Below, one piece after another: positions 48,171 to 61,800 of a stretch of 64,000 nt of DNA; within the stretch, counting starts at the first letter, position 1; each line of letters opens with the position of its first letter. The notes beneath the pieces are model-generated. The model ran no database searches, was not told the origin of the DNA, and saw only the letters and a program-made list of their open reading frames with translations. Source of the stretch: Cardinalis cardinalis (lineage: Eukaryota; Chordata; Aves; Passeriformes; Cardinalidae); contig JACDOX010000218.1 of the NCBI GenBank assembly GCA_014549065.1, positions 787,536 to 851,535 of the forward strand, read 5' to 3'. Both the position numbers and the translations under genes were made by a program.

Positions 48171-51100
48171 TGCTGGCACAGAGCTCTTCCATCTCATCCT
48201 TTCTGTGACATTAGTGAGGTGTGTGAAGGGGCCTTGTAAGAGNGACAAGTGACACTGAGGGGGCTGAGACAACCCCGCCAGGAAAAGGAGCCAGGGGACC
48301 TTCCCATTCTCTTATCCCAGAGCCCTTCAACAAACTCAGAAGGTCAGAGTGATGTGGCCTCTGGATCTGGCCAAATGGTGCCTGCAGTTTTTCAAAGCTT
48401 CCTAATGTGGTTAAATTGGGGCAAGCTTTCACAAAGGCAAATTTCATGTTCCTTTTCCAAAGGCTAAGGGCGTTAAAGCCTCTCTGAAAAAGGTTACCAG
48501 AGTATTTTGACAAGGCAAAATACAACCTAGCCCTGGTTTTAGAGATAAGAGAAACTTCAGGCTAAGATTTTCCCATGTAGTTCAGGTTTAGGTAAATATC
48601 CAGCATGGAAATTTTAGCTAAAATATCTAATGTTTGGTAAATGTACTTGAACGATCTTAACAATAGAGCCGTCAGCCCCACCTACAAGAAGGGGTTTTGG
48701 CAGAAAGATNTGGGATTGAATGGATATAAGGCAAAGCTGGGGAAATAATGTTGTTAACTATTTCCCAATGAGTCATCAACAGGTTTTTAAAAACTTTATA
48801 ATAACAATAGTTTTTTAGAACACATGAGATGCTTTTCTTCAGAAAGCAGCATTATAATGAGGGAGGAGTGGAAATGCATGTGCTTTTCATCTGCAGGGAG
48901 CACAAAGAGACTACCTAATGTAAAGCAGGCCTTAAAAAAGACAAATAAGCATGTTAGAGAAAAATACTAGAAGAATAAATCTGGAGAACAACGTTTCAAG
49001 TGCACACAGAAATGCTTCCATATCTTCTGAAGTATATGAGGCAGGCAGAGGAAACTGCTCCCAGTCACAGCAGGGCTGATAGATCGGCTCGCACGCCCGG
49101 GACTGATAAACAGCTTTTGTGCAAATCTCTTTCAGACCGCTTCCCTTTTCTTCTGATAAATATTTAAAAAGAGATTTGTCTCACCAAGATGACTTTAGTA
49201 TGAGAAAGNGAGCTGGGAGTTTAATGTGGATGGATCTGAAAAGAGTTTTACAAACTTCTTGTTTTGGTTTTACTTTATTTGGTACAGCGGGCAACTGGTG
49301 TCACTTACAAACTCCCACAGAGAGCCTTTGCTGCTGCTGCTGCTGTGGTTACAAGGCACTCACAGGCAGAAATCCGAACGACTTCTGGTACCTTTATGGT
49401 CTTCCAGTTTNCCTCTTTTTCTCCTATAGCCTCTGCCTGTCTGCAGAGCCCTGGCAAGACCATAGCCCCGGCCCCACCCTGCTGGTGGAAAGTTCCTGGA
49501 AACCATCAATCAGGAGGAGTTGCCTTTAGCAACCAACAACAAATCTGCAGAGTTCACCGCGGGGATGGAGAGTACGTGGTTATTACTGTGTTGATGTTCA
49601 GCTGAGAATTCCTGGCATCGGGAAGACTTAACCTGTAGGAGCTTTCAGAGGGCAAGAATTAAGTAATGTCTGCAGGGTGTGCTGGGAGGCTCCTCCAGCC
49701 TGGCTGCACCCCTGTCACTGTCACTGAGCAGGAAGAGATCCTGAGCCACTTTGCAAAGAAAGGACCAGGAGGTGCCTGTCTCAGTTGCTAAAAACACCAT
49801 CAGGCAGCCTTGCAGTCCTCAGCAAGGCTTGACAAATCTGCAGGGGTGGAAATGTCCCAGTCAGCCTTTCTAATAGCCTGAATTATAGTGTATTTTAATG
49901 TTCTTATTGCTGACTGGTTATGTAAAACCTTAAACACCTTGCCAGGGGAAGATACGTGTGTCTATGAAAAGACATAGGTGTGTGTGCTCTCTATATATTT
50001 GTATTGAAAACCCGTGTCTGCCTGTGGATATTTTATCCAGGTGCCCCACAGGTGTGCGGTGCTGTCTCCAGGCTCACCTAGGAACACCTCCCATCCCTTC
50101 CCAGCACAGGGAAATGAGACAGCATGAGCTGCAATGTTATGGAACACAGGGATGCACAAACTGAATCNCAGTCATTTGTAAGCCTTGTCCAGAGACCAGG
50201 GGCTGCCTTCCACAGAGAGGGGCTTTAAAAAGTGCAGCAGCCTCTGAGGGTGGGTGTCAGCACAGGGGTTATGGATTCTGACTCTCCCAACCCAAAAAGT
50301 TTCCCTAGGTCAGGGCAGTGTTGGTTTCAGCAGCTGCTCCTATGCCCTATGGGAACAGGAGGTGGAGAGGAAAAGGAGGGAAAACATGAACATACACTTA
50401 AAAATCAGCTCAGGTTTCAGGGGGGAAAAAGCCAAAGGGGAGGATTTCCTTATTCCTCTCCTCCCCAAAGCCCCAGATGGGGGGAAGGAGCCTGCTGTGG
50501 TGTTGGAGTGAGGCAGAGCTGTTGTTGTGCAGATCCCAGCATCTCTGCTCATCCTGCCTGTGGGGAAGTTCAGCAATTTCAACACCATCTCTGGGATTTT
50601 CCAGAGGGCNCAATCTCCCAGTTAGTCATTCAGTCTGTTCTCCCAGTGCTCNTTTGAAAGAATGGAGGCATTTTCAGAGAAGTCAGAGGGCTTCACTGGC
50701 TTGGCTTGACATTTACACTGGTATGTTTTTATCAGAAGGCAGGGAAATGGCTTTCAGTGCTGGTAAACCTGAACACAGTGAATTTTGTTTTCTCTTTGAG
50801 GATTTTAGAGCTCACTTCCTCAGACCTATTCACGATCTAAAAATAACTCTTTTCATCAATTCATTAACAAACCCCTATTGCAGTGCACTGCACCTTGTTA
50901 TTGATGTTCTCAGTGGTATAAATAACTGCCTGGCCGCTTCTGCTGGACAATCAAATGCCAGAGCATAAATTTATTTCGTGATAGAGCAATCAGTTTTTAA
51001 TTTTACCCTTCTCTTTTTGCAGCTGTCTAAAAGCTACAGGAATACCTGAAGTCAGAGGAACTGCTGCCTACCAGAACAGGTTCTGCTCCCTGACTGTCTG

Positions 51101-54100
51101 ATCTATCCTTTGGTAGGTCTGGGCACCTGAACACTGCAGGGGCCACAAAGGCAAAAGCGGAAGAAACTAAAGTAAAATACCCAGTTTTGCATTCTTTGGA
51201 CTTCCTGGTGATAGGGTGGTGAATTTTTACTTTAAATTAGATTCACTATGAAGTGAATGCATGCAGTAAATTTCCCAACAGATGATGGGAGAAATATTAA
51301 ACAATATTATTCTTAATTAGCAAGGTGAATGTTTTCTTCATCAAGCCCAGACTTTCACTCTGCTGGGCTAGGTGAGAAGGCACTCCTTGCTTTGAAGAGT
51401 TTGCAACCTAAAGAAACCAGAGAGTCTTGAAAGTCAGGCACAGTCCTCTTTTCACAGACAGATAAATTCTACCTGCAGAAGTCCTGTGTCCTTCTGCACA
51501 AGATCACTGCTTTTTCCATAGTTTATTTGAAAAANAAGATGAACTTTGCTAATTAGCAGCATTGTACACACGATCTTTTCTTTGGCAAGTGTGTTCCTCA
51601 ATGTGCCAGTTAAAATAATTCAGTTACCTTTGGCCCTCTCAGTTTATTTAGAGACCTCAAAGTACCTCAGCATACACACAGCAATAACTGATAAGGGAAT
51701 GAAATTATAAACAATCCTAATTTGTATTATGCTGGGTACACCAAAAAGCTGCTTTTCCCTAATCTGCTTATTGCTTTTGTAATCCTCACAACAAGACCTC
51801 TGAAAATCTCCCTAGAGCATAAAGATAGAATAGAATCAAATAGGGAAGGGGCAAAGGGAAACAAGTTTAATAATTGAGGAAAATCTCATTTGAGCAAAGG
51901 CTAATTAATGAGCACACAAAGTTTCATTGGGTTCTGTGTAAAGGCTCCAAATGAGGCTGGAAGGGAGGAAAACATGGTGCCTGTCAGATGTAGATCATCA
52001 ATCTAGGCTAGACCTAGGCAAAACCTGAGCCTAGGATGGAGGGACTTTGCTGTAAAAGGCAGAGAGAAAGCAGCTTTAAGCCTCCAATCCAATTCAGCAA
52101 ATATCAATTTCCCATTTGATTGCCCTAGTGCTGNGAATTCATCTGCTTCCAGCACAAGTAAACGTAGTTTTACTTCATGTGGGAGGGACTTTGTCCCTAA
52201 AACAGAACCTATCTGTGGGGACAGCCTTCTTGCCATGCCATGCATAAATTCAGTCATTTCAACTCTGGTTTTTCCATAGCTTGGAGNTACACCAATGTCT
52301 GTGAGTTGAAACTGCCATGCTTGGGACAGCCCAGTTTCTTTGGTGGTTTCTCCCATATTTCTGTGCCTCTCAGTCCTTGGCACAGAGACTGGAAAGTAAT
52401 TCTTGTTAGCCCTCTGAGTGCCAGTGTGGTAGATAAATACCCAATGAGCAAACAAATGCTGGACTTAACAGGAAGTATGATCCATACCTGTGACTTGTGC
52501 TCAGGTAGATTGAAATGCATTATGAACTGATTTTTTTTTTATTTTGGGGTGCATTCCTTGCTCAGTACTATTTGCCCTTTGTAGTAAATCCACACCCAAC
52601 AGGGATGAAGGAAAGAAAACCAACCACAAGAGAAAACCAACAGCACAGAAGTGACTGAGGCCAGTTCTAGGGAGAGGTAAGATCTGGGAAGTTTCATGCT
52701 CCTGGGCAGGCTCTGGGGATCTTATGGACCCTGCTGATGTGGCAGACTGATGTGCTGATCTGCTGTAGCAGATCCCTGGGGGCAATGCTGGTGTTGTTTT
52801 TGCTTCCTCCCCTTGAAAGAGTTTGCAAGTAAAGACCCTGTGATGAAGGCAACATCATCTTCTAGTGCAGTCTNCCTGAAAGCAGAACAAAATTTCTTCA
52901 GCTTTGTAATTCAAAAGTATTTTAATTCTGTAATGGCATTTATTCTTCAGGCTGTGAATTGACCATAAACAGTTCTCAGCAAGAACTTGCTGTTGGGACT
53001 GTGGCATTTATTAGAGACAAGTCAGATACAGCACCTCAGGCTAGACTGCAGCCCTTCTGGTCTCTGTTCATGGCAGTGGGGTGGCTGGGAGGACATGAGG
53101 AGATGTCCCCACCCCAAAACCATCACAGCTTTCCACGCTGCTTCCTCACTGCCTTGGCAGCATGNCAGGGCTGGGAGAAGGAGAGGGAAGGACTGGGCAC
53201 AGACTGTAAACCTGCACCCAGGACAGCTGACAGCTTTGGGGACTTAGGAGCACACGCACCAATGGAGCTCAGCATATGGCACAAACCCAGAACAAATGCA
53301 TAAAATAATCACAGTCACTGCTTCAAGGCACCCATATTTACAGGCATCTAAAAATAATGGTGATTAAAGAAAACTGCCTTGAGTTGAGACAGTGTTCAAC
53401 ATTGTCATGCACACACCATGGTTAAAAGAGTCTGCAGTTCTTGGAATTCAGTGGTCAAACAGTTATTTGCAGCATTTTAAAGATAATAATGTTCTTTATC
53501 CTCAAAGCAGGAGTACTTGATTTTACTGTACCATCATTCTGACACCTGCATGCACTATCTCCTCTTTACCCAGGCCCACCAGTGAGATCCATGGGTGGCA
53601 TCGGTCTTTGGTCACAGGAATATTGCCTGAGTTTGATGTGGTACGTGTAACCACCTTTCACATCAAGAAAGGCACAGATCCCAGCATCACTCAAGGTGAA
53701 TCTGCCCTCTCTGATTTGAGNTTCCCATATACTTTATTAGTTTAAACATTTACAGTGAACATAACCTCACAGAAGAAGCTGTGGCCTAGTAATGAGAAAA
53801 CAGCTGAACTGTTTGTCTCCTGGGACTAAATCCTAAGACACTTTCCAGGCAGGTATTGGCTCGAAGACTGATGCAGCAGGATAAAAGTTTCCCTGCATAG
53901 GATAATTTTATTGGAAGCAAAGCAGCCCAAGAGCCAACTCAGTCACCAGTACTGTTGTCATTTTTTGTTACTAGGAGGAAATATATCCCAGTGATTACCA
54001 GTGTGACTGTCTAGTGGTTATTAAAAATAAATCCCATTCTTTCTGGTCTAGTCGAGAACTTTCTGAAATTCTTTTGCTGCAAAAGGGTGACTGATGTGGG

Positions 54101-55904
54101 ATGCAGAATACTCCTATTTTTAGTCTTGTAACTACACTTGCCAATCTTTGAAGAGCATTGATACGAACCAGAAACAGCTGGATCTTCTGTCAGCAAAATG
54201 GGGAAGTAGGTGGTGTGTAGTCATTGAATTAAGGAGCTTCATTGCTGCCCATAATCACTGATTGCATATTATCTAATGGCAGAAGAAGAGATTGTTAGCA
54301 TCTGACAGTTTCAATTTCAAGTATTTTTAGGAGACGCATCAATTGAAGCACTGATTAGGCAGAAGTGGACCAAAACCATCAGTTGATTGCTTTTAGATGT
54401 TACAATCTATTTTTAAAACTAATGAAAACAAGGCTATAAATTTATTCAGCTGCAATTTCAGTCTGCANGCGTGTTGTGATCTTGCTCTGTTTTGCAAACA
54501 CCAAAGGGAACTGATTTATGTCAAATGACCAACCCCCTTTTCTCCCCTGTATAAATTGTTCCTGTAGCTGATTTCTACTGGGAAGGAGAAATATCTTTTA
54601 TTTCTGTTCTGTGTGTAGATACAGTTTAGAGCAATTAGCTGCATTTAGGATACTTCACATTATTGTCTATTCTCCTGACAGGTCAAGAAAAGTAGCCCAG
54701 CAAGCTCTGTTTTGAAAGAGCCATTATGAACATGTCCAAAGCAGTGTCTACAGCTGGGTTCAAGTGCTGCATTTCCAAGGTCTTTCTCGGGGAAGGAAAT
54801 GATGATTGATACTAATGCCTGTACACATTAATCAAAATGGGTATTTTCTTGACTGCCTATTCAAACAACACCTCTGACACCGTTTCCAGTCGGCGTCCCC
54901 AAGGCTCACAGCAGATGTTTGTTTGATGGCCTCTCATCTCCACTGTTGTTTAGAAAGTCCATTTGGAAATAATAGCTCTATTTCCAACCACAGAAAGCCA
55001 AGGCAACATTATCAAAATTGTTTACCCTGGGCAATCCAAATGAAAGCCCTGAGGGGGAAGAATATGTAACCACCACATCCATTAGAACTATTTTGGGAAA
55101 ATGCTAGGAAATAAATGTGTTCNTGTTCTGAAGATCCATTTGTCTCTCCTTCCCAAAGATGCTGATATCTTTTCAGTGCTGCTGGGTGTTCAAACATGCA
55201 AACACTGGATGTTCTTAGTGTGTAGTTGTAGCTGCTACTTTGGTGTGTTGGAATAGGAAAATGGCTTAAAATGTGATGTTGGTCTGGTTTTAATGATCTG
55301 TTAAGATAATCTCAAGTTCCTCACTCTTTTCAGAGTGTCTGAAACTGTGCCTAAAGCTGAAGCTAGTGAGAACTGTGTATGAACAAATATTTAATAAAGA
55401 GGGGACTCACATGGTTTCCTTGGGCATCACGAAGAAAGATTTCAGGTACCAGGGGCTCTCCATTTGATTTAATGTCTGAGTCACTGGCTCAGGCTAAATA
55501 GTCATTTAACCTTGACACAGCTCAGTTTAAACTTGCCTGTGTAAGTGGGAGAAAAACGGTTCAGTGGGGGACTTTAATGTGCTTTCAACACAGGCTGACC
55601 TTGTCTGCACCTGTGTGCCCTGTGAAAGTCAGGATGCTGTCACCTGGACCACAACTCCAGCATAGCTGTGCTATCAAGAGGGAGCTGATCCATAGCAGCA
55701 TTTGGCTCCTAAATGCTGCCTTTCATCCAAAGTGTTTCTCTGTGACCATTAAGATTCATAAGGGTTAGTCAAAGACTTACTTTCCTATTGTTGTCAATTC
55801 TTTATTCCACAAAACTACAATAAGGTTTTAGGGAAGGAAGATAGTTTTTATTTTTCCTTTGGAGTTCATTGAAAGCTTTGGATTTTCATTGCCAAAAATG
55901 AAAA

Positions 55905-55920
55905 ATAATAATAATAATAA
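55905..55920. repeat. (ATA)5 microsatellite
   Basis: A short ATA repeat followed by an A run. Simple sequence. Confidence 0.85.
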
Positions 55921-58415
55921 AAAAATCTGGCTTGTGTGATTTTTTATTACAAACAGCCCAACATTTATACATAAATAGGCATTTTCTTGCAAACAGCATC
56001 ATTCCACNCAAGGTTTCTTTTAGGCTTCATAAGCTTTCAGGGCAGATCTAATTCTTATTCCTCCCATATCAAGAGGACATCTGGGGCTCAGACAAATGAG
56101 ATCTGGTGGCAGAGCCCCGAAGTGTCCTGTTCCCTGACATCCACTCTCATGACTGAGCCTCTGCAGGAAGAATGACATTCATCAGTGCTCCCAAGACAGC
56201 TCCAATATTGGGAATAGTCTTTATCCTTGGAATGGAGAACCAGCCTGCTAATGGTATATCTGCTGAAAAATGCTGATGCTCTTTGGTTTTAAACATCCTC
56301 TGGAAAGATTCTGCTGCAGGCCAAGCTGTTGAGGCTGTGAGGAATATNATTTATTATTAATCATATGTCTTTCTTCTGCTGCTGTCTACTGAACTCTTCC
56401 TTCAGGAAGGGATGCAGAGGAGAGGGAAATGTAAATTATGTTACTGTTNTCTTCCTGTTCCCCATCAGAGAAATGGCACTTGGCAATCAGAGTCCTTTTA
56501 ACACAAACAGTCATGGGGCATTTTAAATAGCAGTTGGGCTTAGCTGGAGCACATCATGCTCCACTACCTGTGTAAACATTAGACCCTGTCTGCCTATTGT
56601 ATAAATTTCCTCTTTGGGGGGCACCAGGAAGGGTCTATTTTCATACTCTCTCCTGCTGCTTTACCCACCCTGGGTTTTCCATAAAAGTGTATTTTGTGCT
56701 TTGAGGTGATTTATTGCTGTGGCTTCCTCAGCCTCATTTGAATCAGGATTTAAATAATTGGATTTCCAATCTTTTCTTCCTATTTGCACTGCTGTTATAT
56801 GCAAGCAGCTTTCATAGGACATTGTGCCCGTCATAGCTAGGAAAGAACATATTTTGAATATGATAATCTCTAATTTAGCAAATAGTGTTAATTTACAAGG
56901 ATTACAGGTTTTGGATTGTTGCTGGTTAGTGAAAACATCCAGGGAAAGATGAGTGCTCCAAAAAACTGAGACAGCTGTTCTTAATGTGTGTTTTTAGTGT
57001 GACTTGCCAGCAAGCTGTGCCAGCTCATTATTGTACATAGTATGATATATACATGGTAAAATATATACCTTAATGCTTTTGCCTCAGGAATATTGACTAA
57101 AGACTTCCCTTTCTCTTTGACTGCTAATCTCTACATATATTTTCAGCAGGTTCCAAGACTTGTTAATTAGGCCTCTTCCTAATTTATTGAACCAATGTAA
57201 GCCTCAAGTGTCTGTACCAGGTTATGGATGAATTTCATTAAAAATTGCAAGGATAAGTTTAATTTGATATGATCAGTGGGAGACCAGGTGCCACAGCAGA
57301 AGGAGTATTGCAGGGATTTGCATGAGTATATGAGAGTCACAAAAACATGTTCTTTGCCTGGATTTGGGGTTGGTTTTACCCACAGAAGTGAGACCTTAGA
57401 AGAAATNTGAAGAACCAGGTTCCACCGTGCTGTTAGGAATTGAGAAGGTGCTTGGCTCCCAGAAGAGAAGTCAGAGGCCAGAGGTGGGTTCAGGGTGCCC
57501 TGCTGGAACAGGAGCAGACAGCAGGCAGGTCAGATAGAGCTGGCACTGCTCCTGCAAGAAAGGGCAGTGATGGTCCAAGCAGACTTTCCTGGAGCAATTG
57601 TCTGGCTGCAACAGTCACTTCCACCACAAAACACCAAGCTGCTTTCAGGAAAGTGTGCCTCAGCCCCTTAACTCCTTCAGAAAATGGCTTCTTTAGCTAA
57701 TTCTAGCTTCCTATGTGATTTAGACTCTGAAGTTTGGGCATGTTCCCTTTTCTCTTAGGAAATCTCTGCGAAGGTATCCACAAACTTTATCATTCCTCTG
57801 TGCATTCTCAGCCTATTTAAAGGGACTGGAGAAAAGAAAAAGAAAAGGTAACAATTTAGTAATCCTGGAGGTGCACTGAGAGACTAATCTGGAGTGCAGT
57901 CATCCATCCTCCCTTGCTATTGAATTAACTCACTGTGTGTACCCAGTGCATATAACAAATAATGAGAGCTCATGCTGAATTCACAAACAATGGCAGAGAA
58001 GCCTCCAGGTGGTTCCCAGTGCCAATATGCATCATGCCAGGGAATNTTCTGTGGTGTAATTGTACATCACAGGCCTTCCCTGTAGGACCCCAGAGCCCGC
58101 TCTACTCTGTTTCCTGTAAAAATACAAACCATGGATTCATGGTTTTAGCATAACAGGCACTCCTCCCTGGGCCTTGGAAATGCAAGAGCTGGAAGTGAAC
58201 CCTGGTGTAAGAGACACACAGCCTCCAAAAATAATTGTCCTGTACATTTGGGCTCTCTCTATTGCAATGATGAGATCCTAGGCTTTTTTTCCCTGAGAGG
58301 TTGTGAGCCCTGGGAATGCCTGAATAGCACAGGAAATAGGGAGCTTGGTGTGCTCTCAGAGCCTGGGCTCTCTCTCTGCAGCTGGTTCTGTGAGGAAAGG
58401 CTGGGTGAGAGCAGG

Positions 58416-58456
58416 GGGTTGTGAGCCTTGAGCAGGGTGTTGTGAGCCTTGAGCAA
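58416..58456. repeat. 21-bp tandem pair
   Basis: GTTGTGAGCCTTGAGCA occurs twice 21 bp apart, and a diverged form (GGTTGTGAGCCCTGGGA) lies about 115 bp upstream. It is a small local duplication. Confidence 0.75.
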
Positions 58457-58703
58457 TGCCTGCTGTTATTTTGAAGTTAAATGTAGTTGTCAGTACACTT
58501 TGGAATTATACTGATGCATGGACATGGCATGGGAGTGAGGAGGGAGAAAATTAAAGCTATCAGAGGGTTTATGCTATGTTGTTCATCACCTGGCAAGTAG
58601 TACAGCCCAAGAAGTGCCTGTAACTTGTACAGGGCCTAGCATGGTTTCAGGGTCTTTCAGGTAAGAATTACCAGGAGAGAATGGTGGTAACATGATATAC
58701 TGG

Positions 58704-58853
58704 NNNNNNNNNNNNNNNNNNNNNNNNNNNNNNNNNNNNNNNNNNNNNNNNNNNNNNNNNNNNNNNNNNNNNNNNNNNNNNNNNNNNNNNNNNNNNNNNN
58801 NNNNNNNNNNNNNNNNNNNNNNNNNNNNNNNNNNNNNNNNNNNNNNNNNNNNN
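58704..58853. other. assembly gap of 150 N
   Basis: The only long run of Ns in the window. It is flanked on the right by CTTTTTTTTCCTCTTTC, a pyrimidine run, so the gap may hide a low-complexity tract. The true size is unknown. Confidence 0.99.
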
Positions 58854-61800
58854 CTTTTTTTCCTCTTTCTTTTCAATGGCAATAGATTATCCATTTATTG
58901 CCTCGTCTGGAAGGCATTTATAATGATCAGTGTCAATATTTATGATGAAATAAAGCACTCTAAAATGTGGTTTTGCTGAGACTATTTTTCACCTGGCATT
59001 AATTCACTGAGTGCATAATACAGTCAGATGTGTTAGCCAAGAATAAACTCAGGCCCCAGTGTAGGGCTAAGGATGTTTAATGTATCTTGACAGTCATTAA
59101 GTAGTTGGTAAAGGACTAGCAATGAATCCATTATTCTCCTTATGAATCAATTCCTATTTATAGCAAACTATCAAAAGTTCCATATTATAATATGGAGATT
59201 GAGATCATACATAATGGTTCTTTCACCAGAGGCAGCCATGAAAGGACTGGTGAGACTAGAACAAATTACAGTTAATGATAGACTCTTTCTCAGAGAATTA
59301 AACACTTTAATTGGTCNATCAGGTTGGGCATTTGAGAAAGGAAGACTTGCAATTATGTGAAAGCCTGCCTGCTGTACTTTGGCAGCCTTATGGGCCTCTG
59401 GCAGTTTTTCATCAGGATTTAGATTTGTCATCATGTTTTAATCCTCACAGCTCCACCTTGCCAAGAATGAAAGCTGCTTCTTGACCTCGTGGGGGTTTGG
59501 GGTTCCTTTGGAGGAACGAAGCTGGTAGATCAAGATTTGGTATTGATGCACTGCTGTCTGGGGGTACAATTCATTCTCAACCTTTGTGTATCAGCTGGAG
59601 TGTCTTTTGAAGGATTAAGTGAGGTTTGTCTCCCAGACCCTTCCGCTTAAGGGTGAATTTCACCTTCTCAGCAAACACGTGGGGCAGTGGCGTCAGTTCC
59701 TTGTGAGTTTTGCTGCAGTCATCCCCTGAAGTCAGGGACGACTGGGTGGCAGCACTTGCTAGCAATGCTTGAAGACATGGGCTTTGTCCTATATTCTCAT
59801 TTTCCAGGTGAGAGTAAGCTTGTATCTTACATCTAATTCACAAGAGATCACTGAACATTAGCTGAAGACCCAGCATATGCAGCGAAATTCATTACATGTG
59901 TTCCTGGGGAAAACCTTTCTCCACTCTACCTCAGCTGGGCTCTTGTTAAACATCAAGATAACTCCATGTAGTGTTCTGCCTTGCAAGTTTAGTTTGTCAT
60001 TTGTTCAGAGAAGGTTTCTCTCTCAATCTGTGTTTTCCCAGTCTGCTCTCTACACTGCCCTGGCTCTCTAGGCTTTGAGGTGCTAATGTTGTGTTGTGAG
60101 TGCTTTTAGCAGGCTGTGTTACAGCATCTGTAACAAAGCTCCATTGTGCAGGTTTCTGGGTGTCCCACATGGATCACTGAGCTGGAGCAGCTGTTCTACA
60201 TCAGAGAAAGCTCTGCCTTCTCTCCTCTGGAGGGTTTCATATTATAAGTGAGGTAGGATTTTGTTCAAAGCAAAACAAGACTCTACCTTGCAGCAGGGAG
60301 CAGTTCTTGCTTGATGGTTGTGGGGAACACGATGTGCTTTAGGCCTGGCCAGTTACTGCAGGCAGTGATTGTGTGACACCAGTGAAAGTTCGCATTGCAG
60401 GCTTTGTGCTGTGCTTGCTCAGAGAGTTTAATAANTGGGCTTTGGAACCACAAGGGAGACTTAGCTTTTCCCCACGTGGCAAGGGAGAGCAAGAGAGGGT
60501 TGCTTGGGAATGCCACAGAAGCCTCTGTGCTGAGCTGAGCAGTCTCATCCATTGTCAGGGTCACGGCCCAGACTGCAGCTTTGGATTAGGGGGCATAGAA
60601 CTGTTTTGGGCCAAGCATGGAAGGCTGCAGAAAAAAAGATGCCGTGGAATATAAAACTCTGCAGCTTGGAGAGTTGAGATGTCAGGAGAGGAAGAGGAGC
60701 TGGACCTTACACCCCACCACTCACACAGACTTGCCGTGGCATGGCCGGGGCCGAGGCACTGTGAAGGCAGTAGGTGTTGGCCTGGTAGCTTAATTTTGCT
60801 ACATTATCCTCTGGGATTGATGAGTGGCCATGCACATTGTCACTTTCCCCAGCCAGATGAGTCCTTCATCCAGCTTTCAAACCATTTAGAAAATGAGGTG
60901 TTTGTGGGTCCTGACAAAAAGCAGTCACTGGTGGCCAGCGGAGAAAAGCCATCAGCGACCACAACAAAACCCCAGAGAAAACCTGTACCAAAGCAGCTTT
61001 GTCCTCTGCTGCCTTTTCCAGAGGACAACCCACTGTTTCCCACAGACTGTCACTTCTTTCCACTCCATACAGAGAAGTCTTCTTTCAGCTAAGCAGAGCA
61101 ATTTGAGGACAGGACCTCCCCAAGCCATGCCAGGACCTTGAGGAGAGGGCACACCCTGATAAATGGGGCTGCGGCATGGCTGCAGTCACTCCTGGGCCAG
61201 CAGCTCTCAGGGAGTGAGGGGGACTTCTTGAAGGGGATAAACACATGTCCCTACAAGAGAGAAATCCCAGCCCATCACTGGATAAAGCTGGGGTTTGTGC
61301 CTCTGCAGGGTNGAGAAGCAATGAAGGCATCACAACCTCTCCAGGGCAGCTGGCAGGAAACCTGTGGAGGCTGAGGGACTGAAGGGGAGCCTCTATGCTG
61401 CTGGGCTTTGCCAGGAAAAGAGCATAGGCACCAAACTAAGGACATCACGATGCCTTGAAGAAGGTAAGAAACCAACCTTGTCAGGGCTGAAACAGAACAN
61501 AAACCACCGGCCAGCCGAAGAGCCCCGTGTCTGCTCTTACCCAGACCCTGAGTCAGCCATGCTGCCCTAAAAATCCAGCTGCTTGCCTGGTTGCCAACAG
61601 TCTGGGTCTCCTGAAGAAGGAATCTGCCTCCTCTGCCTCTTCCCAGAGGGAGTTCCAACTGCCTGGAGCCCTCTTTCCCAGTGGGAAGTGCAGGCAGCAG
61701 CCTGGCAGTGCAAACACCAGTGGGCAGCAGGGCTGTGCCATTGCTCCCAGCAATGCTGGCCCATGGAAGCCCCTGCTTTGCTCCAGCCTTTAATTCCAGT

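Larger units (their letters stand above)
45520..58703. other. mostly unique sequence with one CR1 fragment
   Basis: Apart from the CR1 end at 48.08 kb and short simple repeats, I see no repeat or supported exon. Some A/T-rich, high-complexity blocks (54.24-54.49 and 57.11-57.27 kb) look like possible conserved non-coding DNA. Confidence 0.45.

Noticed and set aside
60679..61092. 137-codon plus-strand frame with ATG
   Set aside because: No domain was recognised. It contains an internal acceptor-like site but no matching strong donor, and its length is within chance for this window.
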